NCBI RefSeq assembly: GCF_001708935.1
Contig: NZ_MASI01000007.1
Coordinates: 88,493-152,492 of the forward strand
Length of the DNA stretch: 64,000 nucleotides
Direction of reading: 5' to 3'
Origin: Methyloligella halotolerans
GTDB taxonomy: Bacteria > Pseudomonadota > Alphaproteobacteria > Rhizobiales > Methyloligellaceae
In this document: piece after piece, positions 17,196 through 26,757 of the stretch
Numbering within the stretch: position 1 is the stretch's first letter
Layout of the letters: the number at the start of each line of letters is the position of its first letter
Translations under genes and position numbers: made by a program
The notes under the pieces: model-generated
What the model was told of the DNA's origin: nothing
The model's database searches: none
Seen by the model: the letters and a program-made list of their open reading frames with translations, nothing else

Positions 17196-18116
17196 ATGTT
17201 CGCCTATCGCCGTAATCCCTTTACGGGCGCCCCTTCCGCGCGCCGTCTTATGCTTGGCGCAAGCCTGACGCTGCTGCTTGCCGCCCCTGCCACCGCCCTC
17301 CACGCCGCCGACGATGCGAAGCCGGAGAGCGCTGGCGGAACCGACGCCATGCAGACGAAGAATGTCGACCAGACCAATCCCTGCTTCAACGGCGAAGGCT
17401 CGATCGAAGAGGTCCTGCGCGCCTGCAAGGTCTATATCGAGGCGGACGAAGGCACCGACGAGGAACACGTCATCATCGCCCATGGCAATCGCGCCTATGC
17501 GCTCTCGGCCATCGGCGATGTGGACGGGGCTATCAAGGAGCTGGACGACGCAATCGCCATCGATGACCAGCGGGCCGTCCTCTATCTCAGCCGGGCGCGC
17601 GCCTATGGCGTGAAGAAGCGCTACGACGACGCCCTGGCCGATCTCGAAAAGACCATGGAGCTCCAGCCCGATTCCGCCGCACCCCATATTCTGCGCGGCA
17701 AGATCTATGAGCTGCAGGACAAGCAGGACGACGCCCTGGACGAATACACCGCGGGCCTCGACAAGAACGAGAAATATGTCCCCGGCTACAAGAACCGCGG
17801 CACCCTCCACCGGAGCATGAAGAACTTCGACAAGGCGGAGGCCGATTTCACCAAGGTGGTCGAGCTCGAGCCGGCGAACGCCGAAAGCTATATCGATCGC
17901 GGCTGGGTCTACGTCCTGGAGGACAAGCTCGACGAGGCGAAGGACGATTTCGAGAAGGCGCTCTCCATCCAGGACAACAACGCCTTCGCCATCGCCGGTA
18001 TCGGTGTCGTAAAGAGCCGCCAGGGCAAGCCCACCGATGGCAGCGCCGATCTCAGCATGGCCCGGAAGCTCGAGCCCGGCATCTTCGACAAGATCCGCGA
18101 GCTCGGCGTCCAATAG
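17196..18116 (+). CDS. secreted tetratricopeptide-repeat protein
   Basis: 306 residues. Signal peptide at 1-32 (LTLLLAAPATALHA). From about residue 78 there are six TPR-like 34-residue units, for example GNRAYALSAIGDVDGAIKEL, SRARAYGVKKRYDDALADLE, and RGTLHRSMKNFDKAEADFTK. TPR arrays bind other proteins; here probably a periplasmic scaffold. The gene stands alone, followed by a stem-loop. The minus-strand frame across it is a composition shadow. Confidence 0.85.
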   Translation: MFAYRRNPFTGAPSARRLMLGASLTLLLAAPATALHAADDAKPESAGGTDAMQTKNVDQTNPCFNGEGSIEEVLRACKVYIEADEGTDEEHVIIAHGNRAYALSAIGDVDGAIKELDDAIAIDDQRAVLYLSRARAYGVKKRYDDALADLEKTMELQPDSAAPHILRGKIYELQDKQDDALDEYTAGLDKNEKYVPGYKNRGTLHRSMKNFDKAEADFTKVVELEPANAESYIDRGWVYVLEDKLDEAKDDFEKALSIQDNNAFAIAGIGVVKSRQGKPTDGSADLSMARKLEPGIFDKIRELGVQ

Positions 18117-18135
18117 CCGTCCTTTCAACGAAAGA

Positions 18136-18166
18136 CGCCCTCCCCCTGTCTTGAAGGGAGAGGGCG
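18136..18166 (+). terminator. hairpin after TPR gene
   Basis: CGCCCTCCCCC (18136-18146) pairs with GGGAGAGGGCG (18156-18166), 11-bp arms with one mismatch and a 9-nt loop, followed by CTTCATT. It lies 20 bp after the TPR stop codon. The T-run is poor, so efficiency is uncertain. Confidence 0.55.
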
Positions 18167-18193
18167 CTTCATTGAGCGTCAAGCTCCTAGGCA

Positions 18194-18229
18194 GAGCCGC
18201 GCACCTGCGAAGCAGGCTTGTTGCGGCTC
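18194..18229 (-). terminator. branched hairpin after arylsulfatase gene
   Basis: Outer arms GAGCCGC (18194-18200) and GCGGCTC (18223-18229) enclose a second stem CCTGC-GAA-GCAGG (18204-18216). It lies 13 bp past the sulfatase stop on the minus strand, in the gap between convergent genes. No T-run follows. Confidence 0.4.
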
Positions 18230-18241
18230 GGCAGCCGACGA

Positions 18242-20086
18242 TTACTGATTTCGGCCGAGACCGCGTTCGTCGAGAATTTTCTCCATCGCCTCACGCGCCT
18301 GGGGTGCCAGATCGTAAGCCGGCGGGTTGTTGCCCGCGAAGCCGATCTTAAACTGCGGCGGATATTTCATCAGTACCGACATATACTCGCCCGACGCAGC
18401 GATCAGCGGGACCTCCATGGGCAGATGGCGGACGCCGATATTCACGTCCTCTTGGGGGTTGGTATAGAGGTTGAACATGATCGAGCCGCCGCTATCGGTG
18501 AACATGGTGCCGCTGAAGCCACCCCAGTTCCCCTTCTGAACGACCCCATCCTCGATCTCGCCAGTCCAGACGTATTTGAACTCGTCGACGCGAATCGCGC
18601 TGAAATACTGGTTGATCGTGTAGGGACGGCTGCGCCGGCGCGATAGGCCATCGTCGGCAACCAGGAACGACAGCTGATCGACGCCGTCGATATAGGTCTT
18701 ATCCGAGAACTTGGTGGCCAGATCCCCGCCCGCAACGCCGTTCATCGACATGAGGGTCGGCAGGATGTCGGCGAAGTCGAACAAACCGTCCGAACGGCGC
18801 GGAGAGATCATGCCTTTCCAGTAGGCGAAGGTCGGGACGCGCACGCCACCTTCCCAGCTGGTTCCCTTGCAGCCACGGAACGGCGTGCGTCCATGGGGCG
18901 GAATCTCGCATTCCGGACCGTTGTCGGAGGTCAGCAGGATGAGGGTGTTCTCAAGCTCGCCGATCTCGTCGAGCTTCTTCACGAGAGCACCGAGCGTATC
19001 GTCCATCTGGACCATGCAGTCGCTATAGACCGTATGAGCCGCGGACTTACCCGCATACTCGTCGTTCGGATAGTTGTCGAAATGACAGCCGCGGGTCGCG
19101 TGATACAGGAAAAACGGCTTGTCGCTTCCCTTCATCTTATCGAGGAAGTTGAGGCTGACGTCCCGCCAATGGGTATCGAGATCCTTGATGTAGTCGAGAT
19201 CGATCAGCTGACCGTTCTCGCACTTCTCGGTGTCGTCCGGCGTGCAGTGAACCTCGTAGTGGTTGAAGGCGTCCTCCTGCATCATCTTGAAGCGCGCAGG
19301 CTCCAGAGCGACCTCGGGATTGAAATAGACGTCGCGCCATTCGGTGTACATGTCCGACACACCGAGGAAGCCGAGATAGTCGTCATAGCCGACATTCTGC
19401 GGCAGCGAGCCCTTGTTCTCGCCCATATGCCACTTGCCGACACCCTGGGTTACGTACCCCTCTTCCTTGAGCAGTTTCGGCAAGGTGATGGCACCGTCGA
19501 GGCCACCCGCTTCGCCATACATCGGCGGACGCAGGATGCCGTGATGCAGCGGATTCTGACCCGTATGGATCGTCGCCCGGCTCGGGGAGCAGGAGGGCGT
19601 CGAATAGGCCGAGGTTAGCAGCAGGCCCGCATTTGCCAGCTCATCCATGTTCGGCGTGGCGTTGCCGACCGCGACACCGCCGCCGTTAAACCCCGGGTCC
19701 ATCCAGCCGACATCGTCGAGCAGGAAGATCAGAACATTGGGCTTCTTGCCGGTCTTTTTCTCGAGCTCGGCGAGCTTTTCCCGCGCGGCCTTCTCCTGAT
19801 CGGGGTGCGCGATCACCGGGTACATATTGGGGGCCGGGCTCACACCCTGCAGATGCATGAAGTGGCCGGGAATATCGTAGCCTGGCGCCGAGGTCGGACC
19901 AGTCGTCGAACCGCGAGGGTTTCCGGATTTGGCCGTGGAATCGAGCTCCGCGTCCTGAGCGCTGGCAGCGAAGGGCAGCGTGACGCTGAGTGATAGCGCC
20001 AGAGCGAGCTGCATGGACCACCGCCTGGAGAGCGATCGGCCTACCCTTTCCGCTGACTGAGAGGTTGGATGGGACTGGGTATTCAT
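18242..20086 (-). CDS. arylsulfatase (Cys-type sulfatase)
   Basis: About 614 residues from the ATG at 20086; GGAGGAG lies 12 bases upstream. The first 43 residues carry a Tat-like or Sec signal (SLSRRWSMQLALALSLSVTLPFAASA). Metal-binding DD at 124-125 (FLLDDVGW) and the signature SCSPSRATIHTG with C166, the Cys that must be converted to formylglycine. GKWHMG and TSDNGPE complete the metal and substrate site. Hydrolyses organic sulfate esters in the periplasm, perhaps for sulfur scavenging. No formylglycine-generating enzyme is visible in this window. Divergent from an AraC regulator. Confidence 0.9.
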   Translation of the reverse strand: MNTQSHPTSQSAERVGRSLSRRWSMQLALALSLSVTLPFAASAQDAELDSTAKSGNPRGSTTGPTSAPGYDIPGHFMHLQGVSPAPNMYPVIAHPDQEKAAREKLAELEKKTGKKPNVLIFLLDDVGWMDPGFNGGGVAVGNATPNMDELANAGLLLTSAYSTPSCSPSRATIHTGQNPLHHGILRPPMYGEAGGLDGAITLPKLLKEEGYVTQGVGKWHMGENKGSLPQNVGYDDYLGFLGVSDMYTEWRDVYFNPEVALEPARFKMMQEDAFNHYEVHCTPDDTEKCENGQLIDLDYIKDLDTHWRDVSLNFLDKMKGSDKPFFLYHATRGCHFDNYPNDEYAGKSAAHTVYSDCMVQMDDTLGALVKKLDEIGELENTLILLTSDNGPECEIPPHGRTPFRGCKGTSWEGGVRVPTFAYWKGMISPRRSDGLFDFADILPTLMSMNGVAGGDLATKFSDKTYIDGVDQLSFLVADDGLSRRRSRPYTINQYFSAIRVDEFKYVWTGEIEDGVVQKGNWGGFSGTMFTDSGGSIMFNLYTNPQEDVNIGVRHLPMEVPLIAASGEYMSVLMKYPPQFKIGFAGNNPPAYDLAPQAREAMEKILDERGLGRNQ

Positions 20087-20294
20087 TCCTTGAGTATTCT
20101 CCTCCTTTTTATCGGGCGGGAGCCTGGTGGCTGTCGCCTCGCGGCCTCCGTCGGGGCGGACAGATAGGACGTGTACGGAATTCTTTATCTTCGAACGCCA
20201 TTGAGACGTTGCGCAGACAGAGATTTCCAGGTTCAAAGCTAGTCGAGCTTCTTGGTTACAACCTTTTCATTTCACGTCACTCCTGGCACTTCGG

Positions 20295-21329
20295 ATGAGA
20301 AATTTCGGATCGGTTCCTTTGGCGCGGGCACGGGGTATGGGCTCGCTGCCGGATTTGCTCGAAGAGCGAGAGGGAGGGAAAGCGCTCGTCAGGGCTTTCC
20401 AGTTCGCAGAAATACCCCTGGCGGTCAGAGACAACCTGGATATGCCGATCCCTGCCGCCGCCACTTCGCGGCTTTTCGCGCACGGAGCGCGGCAGGTCGG
20501 ATGCCGAACGTTCGGCCTCGATGTCGGCGAATGTATGGGATACCGCTCTTTCGGCAGTTGGGCCGACTACGGCGCCGCGGCTGAGACTCTGGCCAAGTCA
20601 TTGCGCCGTCTCGGTGTGACCACCCCCGCCCAAGCCACCGGGATGCAGTTCACGCTGAAGAAAGAGGGAGTCCATTGGGTATGGCGCCTGGTGACTCCGT
20701 TGGTCGGCGGCGATGCCATCCAGTACTCCGACCACCTCATCTTTCCCATGCTCGGCTTGGCGCGGGTTTATCTCGGTCCCCACTGGCGCCCCGATTGGAT
20801 TGAGGTGAACTATTCGCGCGACGATGCCGCAAATCTGATCGAGGAACGCCTTCAGGTTCCGATGCGGTTCGCTCGTCCCTGCATCGGCATTCCTTTCACG
20901 CCTGCCAATTTGAGGCAGCGGCGGCCCGAAGGTGCCGCGATCGGGACGAGGGAAGCTCTGCGAAGCGTTCTAGCCGACGTGGCGATGAATGAATCTGCCG
21001 AGCCCGCGCGCTCGTTCTCCGCGATCGTGGCGATGCGTCTTCTGGACGGGCAGAGCGATATCGATGGCGCCGCCCGTCTCGCCGGTCTGAGCGTCCAGGG
21101 ACTGCAACGGCGCCTTCGGCAGAAGGGGTATTTCTATCGCGAGATCTTGGACGCCACACGACGCTCGAATGCCACCACGCTTTTGCGGGAAACGAACCTA
21201 TCGGTTTCTGAGATCGCCTACCGGCTGGGCTACGAAGAGCACGCCAACTTCTCCCGCGCCTTCAGGCGCTGGACAGGCTGCTCGCCCAATCAATTCCGGA
21301 TGCTGCGCGCCGAGGGTGGCGCGCTCTAG
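20295..21329 (+). CDS. AraC family regulator with arabinose-binding-type N-domain
   Basis: 344 residues. The C-terminal AraC helix-turn-helix pair is clear at about 245-335: IDGAARLAGLSVQGLQRRL, then NLSVSEIAYRLGYEEHANFS and RAFRRWTGCSPNQFR. The N-terminal part resembles the PF12625 ligand-binding domain (VGCRTFGLDVGE, YSRDDAANL). It faces away from the arylsulfatase gene across about 200 bp, so it most likely controls that gene in response to a sulfated or aromatic compound. Confidence 0.88.
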   Translation: MRNFGSVPLARARGMGSLPDLLEEREGGKALVRAFQFAEIPLAVRDNLDMPIPAAATSRLFAHGARQVGCRTFGLDVGECMGYRSFGSWADYGAAAETLAKSLRRLGVTTPAQATGMQFTLKKEGVHWVWRLVTPLVGGDAIQYSDHLIFPMLGLARVYLGPHWRPDWIEVNYSRDDAANLIEERLQVPMRFARPCIGIPFTPANLRQRRPEGAAIGTREALRSVLADVAMNESAEPARSFSAIVAMRLLDGQSDIDGAARLAGLSVQGLQRRLRQKGYFYREILDATRRSNATTLLRETNLSVSEIAYRLGYEEHANFSRAFRRWTGCSPNQFRMLRAEGGAL

Positions 21330-21347
21330 AGCGCCCTAGCCCGCCGC

Positions 21348-22841
21348 TCAGTCCCGCGGATAGTTCGGCGATTCCCGCGTGATGGTCACGTCGTGAGCGT
21401 GGCTTTCCCGCAAGGATGCGTTGGTGATCTGCAGGAACTCCACCTTGTCGTGATAGGTCTTGATATCCGGCGCGCCCACATACCCCATGGACGCCCGCAA
21501 CCCGCCGATCAGCTGGTGCAGCACGCTTCCGGCCGGTCCCTTATAGGGCACCTGACCTTCGATCCCTTCCGGAACGAGCTTCAGCGTATCCTTGATATCC
21601 TGCTGGAAATACCGGTCCGCCGAACCGCGGGCCATGGCACCCAGCGAACCCATGCCGCGATAGGCCTTGTATGAGCGTCCCTGATAGAGGAACACCTCGC
21701 CCGGGCTCTCGTCGGTGCCGGCCAGCAGCGAACCGATCATGGCGCAGTCGGCGCCGGCCGCGATCGCCTTCGCCAAATCCCCGGAATATTTGATGCCGCC
21801 ATCGGCGATTACGGGAACGCCTTGCGCCTTCGCAACATCGGCGCATTCCAGAATGGCCGAAAGCTGGGGCACGCCCACACCGGCGACGATGCGCGTCGTG
21901 CAGATCGAGCCGGGCCCGATACCGACCTTCACCCCATCGGCGCCGGCATCGATCAGCGCCCTGGTACCGTCGGCCGTCGCCACATTGCCGGCCATCACCT
22001 GCACCGCGTTGGACTGGCGCTTGATACGCTCGATCGATTCCAGCACGCGGGATGAATGGCCGTGGGCGGTATCGACCACGATGAGATCGCAACCCGCCGC
22101 CACGAGACGCTCGCTGCGTTCGAAGCCTTCCTCGCCCACGCTGGTCGCGGCCGCCACGCGAAGCCGGCCCTGGTCGTCCTTGCAGGCCAGCGGATGCAGC
22201 CGGGCCTTCTCGATATCTTTCACGGTGATCAGGCCGATGCACTGGTAGTCGTCGTTCACCACCAGAAGCTTCTCGATGCGGTGCTGATGGAGCAGGCGCT
22301 TGGCCTCCTCCTTATCCACCGTCTCGCTGACCGTGATCAGGTTCTCGTGGGTCATCAGCTCGCGCACGGGCTGGGCGTCGTTGGTGGCGAAACGCACATC
22401 CCGGTTGGTAACGATACCAACGAGCTTGCCGTCCCGCGTGCCGTTCGCGCCGCGCTCCACCACGGGGATGCCGGAGATCTGATGCTCCGCCATCAGCGCG
22501 AAGGCGTCCGCCAGCGTGGCATCGGGATGGATGGTCACCGGATTGACCACCATGCCGGATTCGAACTTCTTCACCTGGGAGACCTGGTCGGCCTGCTCTT
22601 CCGGCGAAAGATTGCGATGCACGACGCCGATGCCGCCGGCCTGGGCCATGGCGATGGCCAGGCGCGCCTCGGTGACCGTATCCATGGCCGAGGACAGCAC
22701 GGGGATATGCACATCGATCGTCTTCGTCACCTTGGACGCGGTGTTCACCTGTCCCGGCATCACCGAAGAGGCGGCGGGACGGATCAGGACGTCGTCGAAG
22801 GTAAGAGCGATCGGGGTGTCTGCGAAGTGCCGCGACGGCAT
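21348..22841 (-). CDS. guaB: inosine-5'-monophosphate dehydrogenase
   Basis: 497 residues, full length. Oxidises IMP to XMP, the step before GuaA. The barrel begins [11 protein letters not shown]; a CBS pair occupies about 95-205 ([30 protein letters not shown]); the catalytic Cys loop is [11 protein letters not shown], with the flap [10 protein letters not shown]. The ATG has GAGG seven bases upstream. A palindromic element lies in its 5' region. The end, [11 protein letters not shown], is standard for alphaproteobacterial GuaB. Confidence 0.97.
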   Translation of the reverse strand: MPSRHFADTPIALTFDDVLIRPAASSVMPGQVNTASKVTKTIDVHIPVLSSAMDTVTEARLAIAMAQAGGIGVVHRNLSPEEQADQVSQVKKFESGMVVNPVTIHPDATLADAFALMAEHQISGIPVVERGANGTRDGKLVGIVTNRDVRFATNDAQPVRELMTHENLITVSETVDKEEAKRLLHQHRIEKLLVVNDDYQCIGLITVKDIEKARLHPLACKDDQGRLRVAAATSVGEEGFERSERLVAAGCDLIVVDTAHGHSSRVLESIERIKRQSNAVQVMAGNVATADGTRALIDAGADGVKVGIGPGSICTTRIVAGVGVPQLSAILECADVAKAQGVPVIADGGIKYSGDLAKAIAAGADCAMIGSLLAGTDESPGEVFLYQGRSYKAYRGMGSLGAMARGSADRYFQQDIKDTLKLVPEGIEGQVPYKGPAGSVLHQLIGGLRASMGYVGAPDIKTYHDKVEFLQITNASLRESHAHDVTITRESPNYPRD

Positions 22842-23000
22842 AGGCCAACCTCATAAAATGCAAGGGAGCGGGACGGCGCGCGATCAGTCCGCTCCGACCA
22901 GTTGGCAGCCTCCTTTACCAGCTTGTTTCGGCCTTGGGAAGGTGGCCGGCGCCGGCGTCAACGGCCGATTTGACGCGGCGAACCCTGACGGCTTGCTCGC

Positions 23001-23098
23001 AAGGATGCCCGGCCCGGGGACGGGCATCCACCCCTGTGGTCGTTCATTCAACGAAGGTCGGCGTTCGTGGCCAGCTGCGAGAAGCCCGGCAATGCCCC
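23001..23098. repeat. dispersed palindromic element, copy B
   Basis: Reverse-oriented relative of 15091-15188. Shared core: CCTGTGGTCGTTCATTCAAC and AGGTCGGCGTTCGTGG here against CTCTGTGGTTGTTCTTTCAAC-like and GCGTCGGCGTTCATGG in copy A read backwards. The ends have GGATGCCCGG and GCCCGGCAATGCCCC. It is more decayed than copy A and lies between guaB and the ArsM-like gene. Confidence 0.6.
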
Positions 23099-23111
23099 CA
23101 GGCGATGGACG

Positions 23112-24167
23112 TTAGCAGCAGCCGGTACCGCCGCTGCCCGCGCTGACTCCGCCGGAACTGAAAGGAATCCCTGAGCCGCAGCCCTCGAACAACCCGTAAT
23201 GATTCGAGAAATCGCCGATAAACTCGAAGTACGGCGCGAAGCGGCTCTCCTTCAGCATGTGCCAGGTATTGCCGCAGACCGGGAAAACCTTGCCGCGCGC
23301 GATCGCATGGTGATCGTCCAGCACGAAGACGTCGGGTTCTTCCGCGATGCCGCCGTTATAGATCACAGCCTGGCCGTAATCCTCGCAAGACGGCTCGAAC
23401 TGCGGAATCTTGAAAAGCCGGTAGGTCGCCGAATAGAACCGCGCTGCCCCGAGCTTCTCACGCATCGCCGCATCCTCGACCTCCAGCGGACGGCTGGCCA
23501 CCAGCCGCGGATCGAGGAACCCCGCCCGCTTGGCCATCTCCAGGAAATCACCCCAGTAGAGCGCGCCACCGAGGCACTCCCCATAGAGCAGCGGATCCTT
23601 ACGAACCGCGTCAGGAAGGCGCCGGTCGCAATAGACATCGGCGAAATAGAGCTCGCCGCCCTCCTTCAGGAGATCGAAGGCGCCCTTCAGAACGGCCGGC
23701 TTGTCGATGGAGAGGTTGATGACGCAGTTGGAGACGATGACGTCGAAGCTCCGCGGCTCCAGGTCGAGATCGCCCAGGGTCTCGATATAACCCTTCAGGA
23801 ACCGGACATTGGGTTCGCCGTAGCCGAACTTCTCCATCTGCCAGCCCAGATGTTCGGTGGCCGTGGCAAGCTGCGCGTCGGTCATGTCGACGCCGACGAC
23901 GCGCCCCGCCTGCCCCACGAGCTGGGCGATCAGGTAGCTGTCGCGCCCCGACCCGGATCCGAGATCGAGCACCGATGCACCGTCGAGCGCTGTCGGCACC
24001 GCAACGCCGCAGCCGTAATATTTGGCGATCACCTCCGGATGGAGCTTGCAGAGCAGCGGCCGGTAATGGGCCGGCACGCCGCCCCCGTCGCAGCAGGCCG
24101 AGGTCTTGAGATCTTCCGAGGATTGCAGGATCTCGCCGTAATACTCCTGTACCAGCTCGCGATTCAT
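23112..24167 (-). CDS. ArsM-like SAM-dependent methyltransferase
   Basis: 351 residues from the ATG at 24167, with AGGAGGAGG eight bases upstream (a start 72 bp earlier is in frame without such a site). SAM motif VLDLGSGSGRDSYL at 66-79 and VGVDMTDAQL. Cys25/26 (SACCDGG), C40, C53, C148 (VSNCVINLS) and C198 (YGECLGG) follow the Cys pattern of arsenite methyltransferases; the C-terminus ends in a vicinal GCC. Expected to methylate As(III) to volatile or less sticky forms. No ArsR or efflux gene is adjacent, so the substrate is unproven. Confidence 0.8.
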   Translation of the reverse strand: MNRELVQEYYGEILQSSEDLKTSACCDGGGVPAHYRPLLCKLHPEVIAKYYGCGVAVPTALDGASVLDLGSGSGRDSYLIAQLVGQAGRVVGVDMTDAQLATATEHLGWQMEKFGYGEPNVRFLKGYIETLGDLDLEPRSFDVIVSNCVINLSIDKPAVLKGAFDLLKEGGELYFADVYCDRRLPDAVRKDPLLYGECLGGALYWGDFLEMAKRAGFLDPRLVASRPLEVEDAAMREKLGAARFYSATYRLFKIPQFEPSCEDYGQAVIYNGGIAEEPDVFVLDDHHAIARGKVFPVCGNTWHMLKESRFAPYFEFIGDFSNHYGLFEGCGSGIPFSSGGVSAGSGGTGCC

Positions 24168-24279
24168 CGAAGCGGCCTCCTCCTGTCCGACGCCTTTTCG
24201 CCGGAGCCTATCAGCGGAACCGGCCATGCGGCCACACATCTGCGTGAGAATTAGAAGGCTGGGCGCGGCAAACTCATCA

Positions 24280-24455
24280 CCTCTCCCCAGCGGGGAGAGG
24301 TCGGATGCGGAGCATCCGGGTGAGGGGGAGAAGGACTCGAGAGGTGAGCCCCCCTCACCCCAGCCCTCTCCCCCGAGGGGAGAGGGAGCAGGCTGCGGCG
24401 AGCGGAACCGAGATACTTGGAGTACCGGATCTCCGCTTTCGCAGGGATGACAGCC
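24280..24455. repeat. dispersed inverted-repeat element rich in CTCTCCCC/GGGGAGAG
   Basis: Contains two perfect hairpins: CCTCTCCCC-AGC-GGGGAGAGG (24280-24300) and CCCTCTCCCC-CGA-GGGGAGAGGG (24364-24386), with GGGTGAGGGGGA and CCCCCCTCACCCC between them as an outer inverted pair. It ends in GCAGGGATGACAGC. Such elements are scattered in many alphaproteobacterial genomes. It fills most of the gap between rlmE and the ArsM-like gene; I see no gene there. Confidence 0.65.
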
Positions 24456-24472
24456 GCAAAAATCTCCAACCG

Positions 24473-25204
24473 TTAGGATTCGGCCTCCGGCGAACCATCC
24501 CGCCCGCGGAAGCCCGTCGCCAGCACATAGGTCTCCGGCGAGTCGGACCGGCTCGCCTGCGGCTTCACATGGCGCACCTTGTCGAAGTCCCGGTTCAGCT
24601 CCGCCATCAGATCCTGCCCGGCTCCGCCCTGAAAGACCTTGGCGAGGAAGGTGCCGCCCGGCGCCAGAACGCGCTTGGTGAGCTCGTAGGCCGCCTCGAC
24701 GAGATTGATGATGCGCAGATGGTCCGTTTGCTTATGACCGGTGGCGGGGGCCGCCATATCCGACAGCACCACGTCGACGAGCCGGTGTCCGAGCGTCCCC
24801 AGGATCGCATCGTCGGCGGCCGGATCCTCCATATCGAGCTGCAGGATCTCGACCCCCGGCAGTTCCTCGAATTCGTTGATGTCGGCGGCGATCACGCGGC
24901 CGTCCCCCTCCACCGCATGGACGCGCGCCGACGCCACCTGGCTCCAGCCGCCTGGGGCCGCCCCCAGATCCAGCACCGCCATACCGGGTTTGAGCAGCGC
25001 GTGCTTGTCGTCGATCTCCGCCAGCTTGAAGGCAGCGCGCGACCGGAAGCCCATGCGCTTCGCTTCGGCCACGTAGGGATCGTTCAATTGCCGCTGCAGC
25101 CAGCGCGTGGAGGCAACCTTCCGCCCCTTTGCGGATTTAACCTTCACTTTCAGCCGGCGGCTCGCACCGCCCGAAATCCCGCCGGTATTCTTCGATTTCG
25201 CCAT
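24473..25204 (-). CDS. rlmE: 23S rRNA (uridine-2'-O)-methyltransferase RlmE
   Basis: 243 residues. Methylates U2552 of 23S rRNA in the A-loop. The basic N-terminus (RRLKVKVKSAKGRK) is followed by RSRAAFKLAEID with the first catalytic Lys, SAM motif VLDLGAAPGGWSQVA, VLSDMAAPATGH with the catalytic Asp, and FLAKVFQGG with the second Lys, giving the K-D-K-E set. It lies on the strand of ppx, which is often its direct neighbour in Rhizobiales; here an MFS gene in the other direction separates them. Confidence 0.95.
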   Translation of the reverse strand: MAKSKNTGGISGGASRRLKVKVKSAKGRKVASTRWLQRQLNDPYVAEAKRMGFRSRAAFKLAEIDDKHALLKPGMAVLDLGAAPGGWSQVASARVHAVEGDGRVIAADINEFEELPGVEILQLDMEDPAADDAILGTLGHRLVDVVLSDMAAPATGHKQTDHLRIINLVEAAYELTKRVLAPGGTFLAKVFQGGAGQDLMAELNRDFDKVRHVKPQASRSDSPETYVLATGFRGRDGSPEAES

Positions 25205-25293
25205 TGATATCCGCTGGTTGAGAGTGGCGCCGCTTGACCCGCAGGCCTAACAAGCCCCATCTCCGCTTAGAAAGTCGCCCGTAACCCTGCCAT

Positions 25294-26712
25294 ATGCCTC
25301 GATATTTCGTCACCCTCATCGTCGCTGTCGCCCTGTTCATGGAGACCATGGACTCCACGGTGATCGCGACGTCCCTCCCGGCCATCGCCGCGGATCTGCA
25401 TGAGGACCCCATCGCGCTGAAGCTGGCGCTTACGTCTTACCTGCTGTCGCTCGCGGTTTTCATCCCGTTGAGCGGCTGGATGGCGGACAAGTTCGGGGCG
25501 CGCACCGTCTTCCGCTGGGCCATCGTGGTCTTCACCTGCGGCTCGGCCCTCTGCGGCTTCGCCGACAATCTGGGACAGTTCGTCGGCTTCCGGGTGCTCC
25601 AGGGCATGGGCGGCGCCATGATGGTGCCGGTGGGCCGGCTGGTCATCCTGCGGAGCGTGCCCAAGGCGGAGCTGATCTCCGCCCTCGCCTGGCTCACCAT
25701 TCCCGCCCTCATGGGCCCCGTGCTCGGGCCGCCCCTGGGCGGCTTCATCGCCACCTATCTGTCGTGGCGCTGGATCTTCTGGATCAACATCCCCATCGGC
25801 ATGGTCGGCTTCATCCTCGCCACCCGCTATATCGCCGACATCCGCGAAGAGGAAGTGCCGCCTCTCGATATCCGGGGCTTCATCCTGTCCGGCATCGGGC
25901 TCTCCGGCCTCGCCTTCGGCTTCACGACCATCGGCCAGGAACTGCTGCCCACTTGGGCCGCAGCGAGCCTCATCGTGTTCGGCGCCCTCACCTGCTGGCT
26001 CTATGTCCGCCACGCAAGGCGCACGCCCCACCCGATCCTCGACCTCGATCTGTTCAAGGTGAAGACCTTCTACGCGTCGGTCGTCGGCGGCTTCGTCTAT
26101 CGCATCGGCATCGGCGCAGGCCCTTTCCTGCTGCCTCTCCTCTTCCAGCTCGGCTTCGGCATGAGCCCGTTTCAATCGGGCCTGCTGACGTTCTCCGGTG
26201 CCGTCGGCGCCATCACCATGAAGACAGCGGCGAGCCCGATCATCCACCGCTTCGGTTTCCGGCGGATCCTCCTGGTAAACGCGGTCATCTCGAGCTGCTT
26301 CATTGCAGCGGCCGCCCTGTTCACCGCCGAGACGCCGTATTTCGTCATCATCGCGGTGTTGCTGGCCGGCGGTTTCTTCCGCTCGCTCCAGTTCACCAGC
26401 ATCAACTCTCTGGCCTACGCCGATCTCAGCAGCAAGGAGATGAGCCGCGCCACCAGCTTCGCCAGCGTCATCCAGCACCTCTCCTTGTCGGCAGGCGTCG
26501 CGGTCTCGGCTTTGGCCCTGGAGATGCAGCGCTTCGGGCGGGGCGACAGCGCCGTTAGGGCGGAGGACTTCATCCTCCCCTTCCTGGTGGTCGCCGTGAT
26601 CTCGGTGAGCTCGATCCTGATCTTCCGGACCCTTCCGGAAGAAGCGGGCGCCAGCCTATCGCGGCGGACCCGCGAGGTGGGCGTGCCGCCCGAGCAGCCG
26701 CAGCCGAGCTAA
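25294..26712 (+). CDS. MFS drug exporter, DHA2 (EmrB/QacA-like) type
   Basis: 472 residues with about 14 hydrophobic segments. The first helix carries METMDSTVIATSLPAI, the DHA2 motif, followed by SYLLSLAVFIPLSGWMADKFGAR (motif A) and GRLVILRSVPKAE. Proton-driven export of drugs or toxic metabolites across the inner membrane is expected. No membrane-fusion partner (EmrA) is adjacent. It is inserted between rlmE and ppx on the opposite strand. Confidence 0.9.
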   Translation: MPRYFVTLIVAVALFMETMDSTVIATSLPAIAADLHEDPIALKLALTSYLLSLAVFIPLSGWMADKFGARTVFRWAIVVFTCGSALCGFADNLGQFVGFRVLQGMGGAMMVPVGRLVILRSVPKAELISALAWLTIPALMGPVLGPPLGGFIATYLSWRWIFWINIPIGMVGFILATRYIADIREEEVPPLDIRGFILSGIGLSGLAFGFTTIGQELLPTWAAASLIVFGALTCWLYVRHARRTPHPILDLDLFKVKTFYASVVGGFVYRIGIGAGPFLLPLLFQLGFGMSPFQSGLLTFSGAVGAITMKTAASPIIHRFGFRRILLVNAVISSCFIAAAALFTAETPYFVIIAVLLAGGFFRSLQFTSINSLAYADLSSKEMSRATSFASVIQHLSLSAGVAVSALALEMQRFGRGDSAVRAEDFILPFLVVAVISVSSILIFRTLPEEAGASLSRRTREVGVPPEQPQPS

Positions 26713-26757
26713 CGACGGGCGCAACTCGGCAGCCGGTAGAACGGGCGAATGGCGGGG

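Noticed and set aside
17106..18182. 358-residue minus-strand frame
   Set aside because: Opposite the TPR gene, which has a signal peptide and clear repeats; the minus frame has none.
25267..26478. 403-residue minus-strand frame rich in Glu, Asp and His
   Set aside because: Antisense to the MFS gene; hydrophobic codons read backwards give such acidic sequence.
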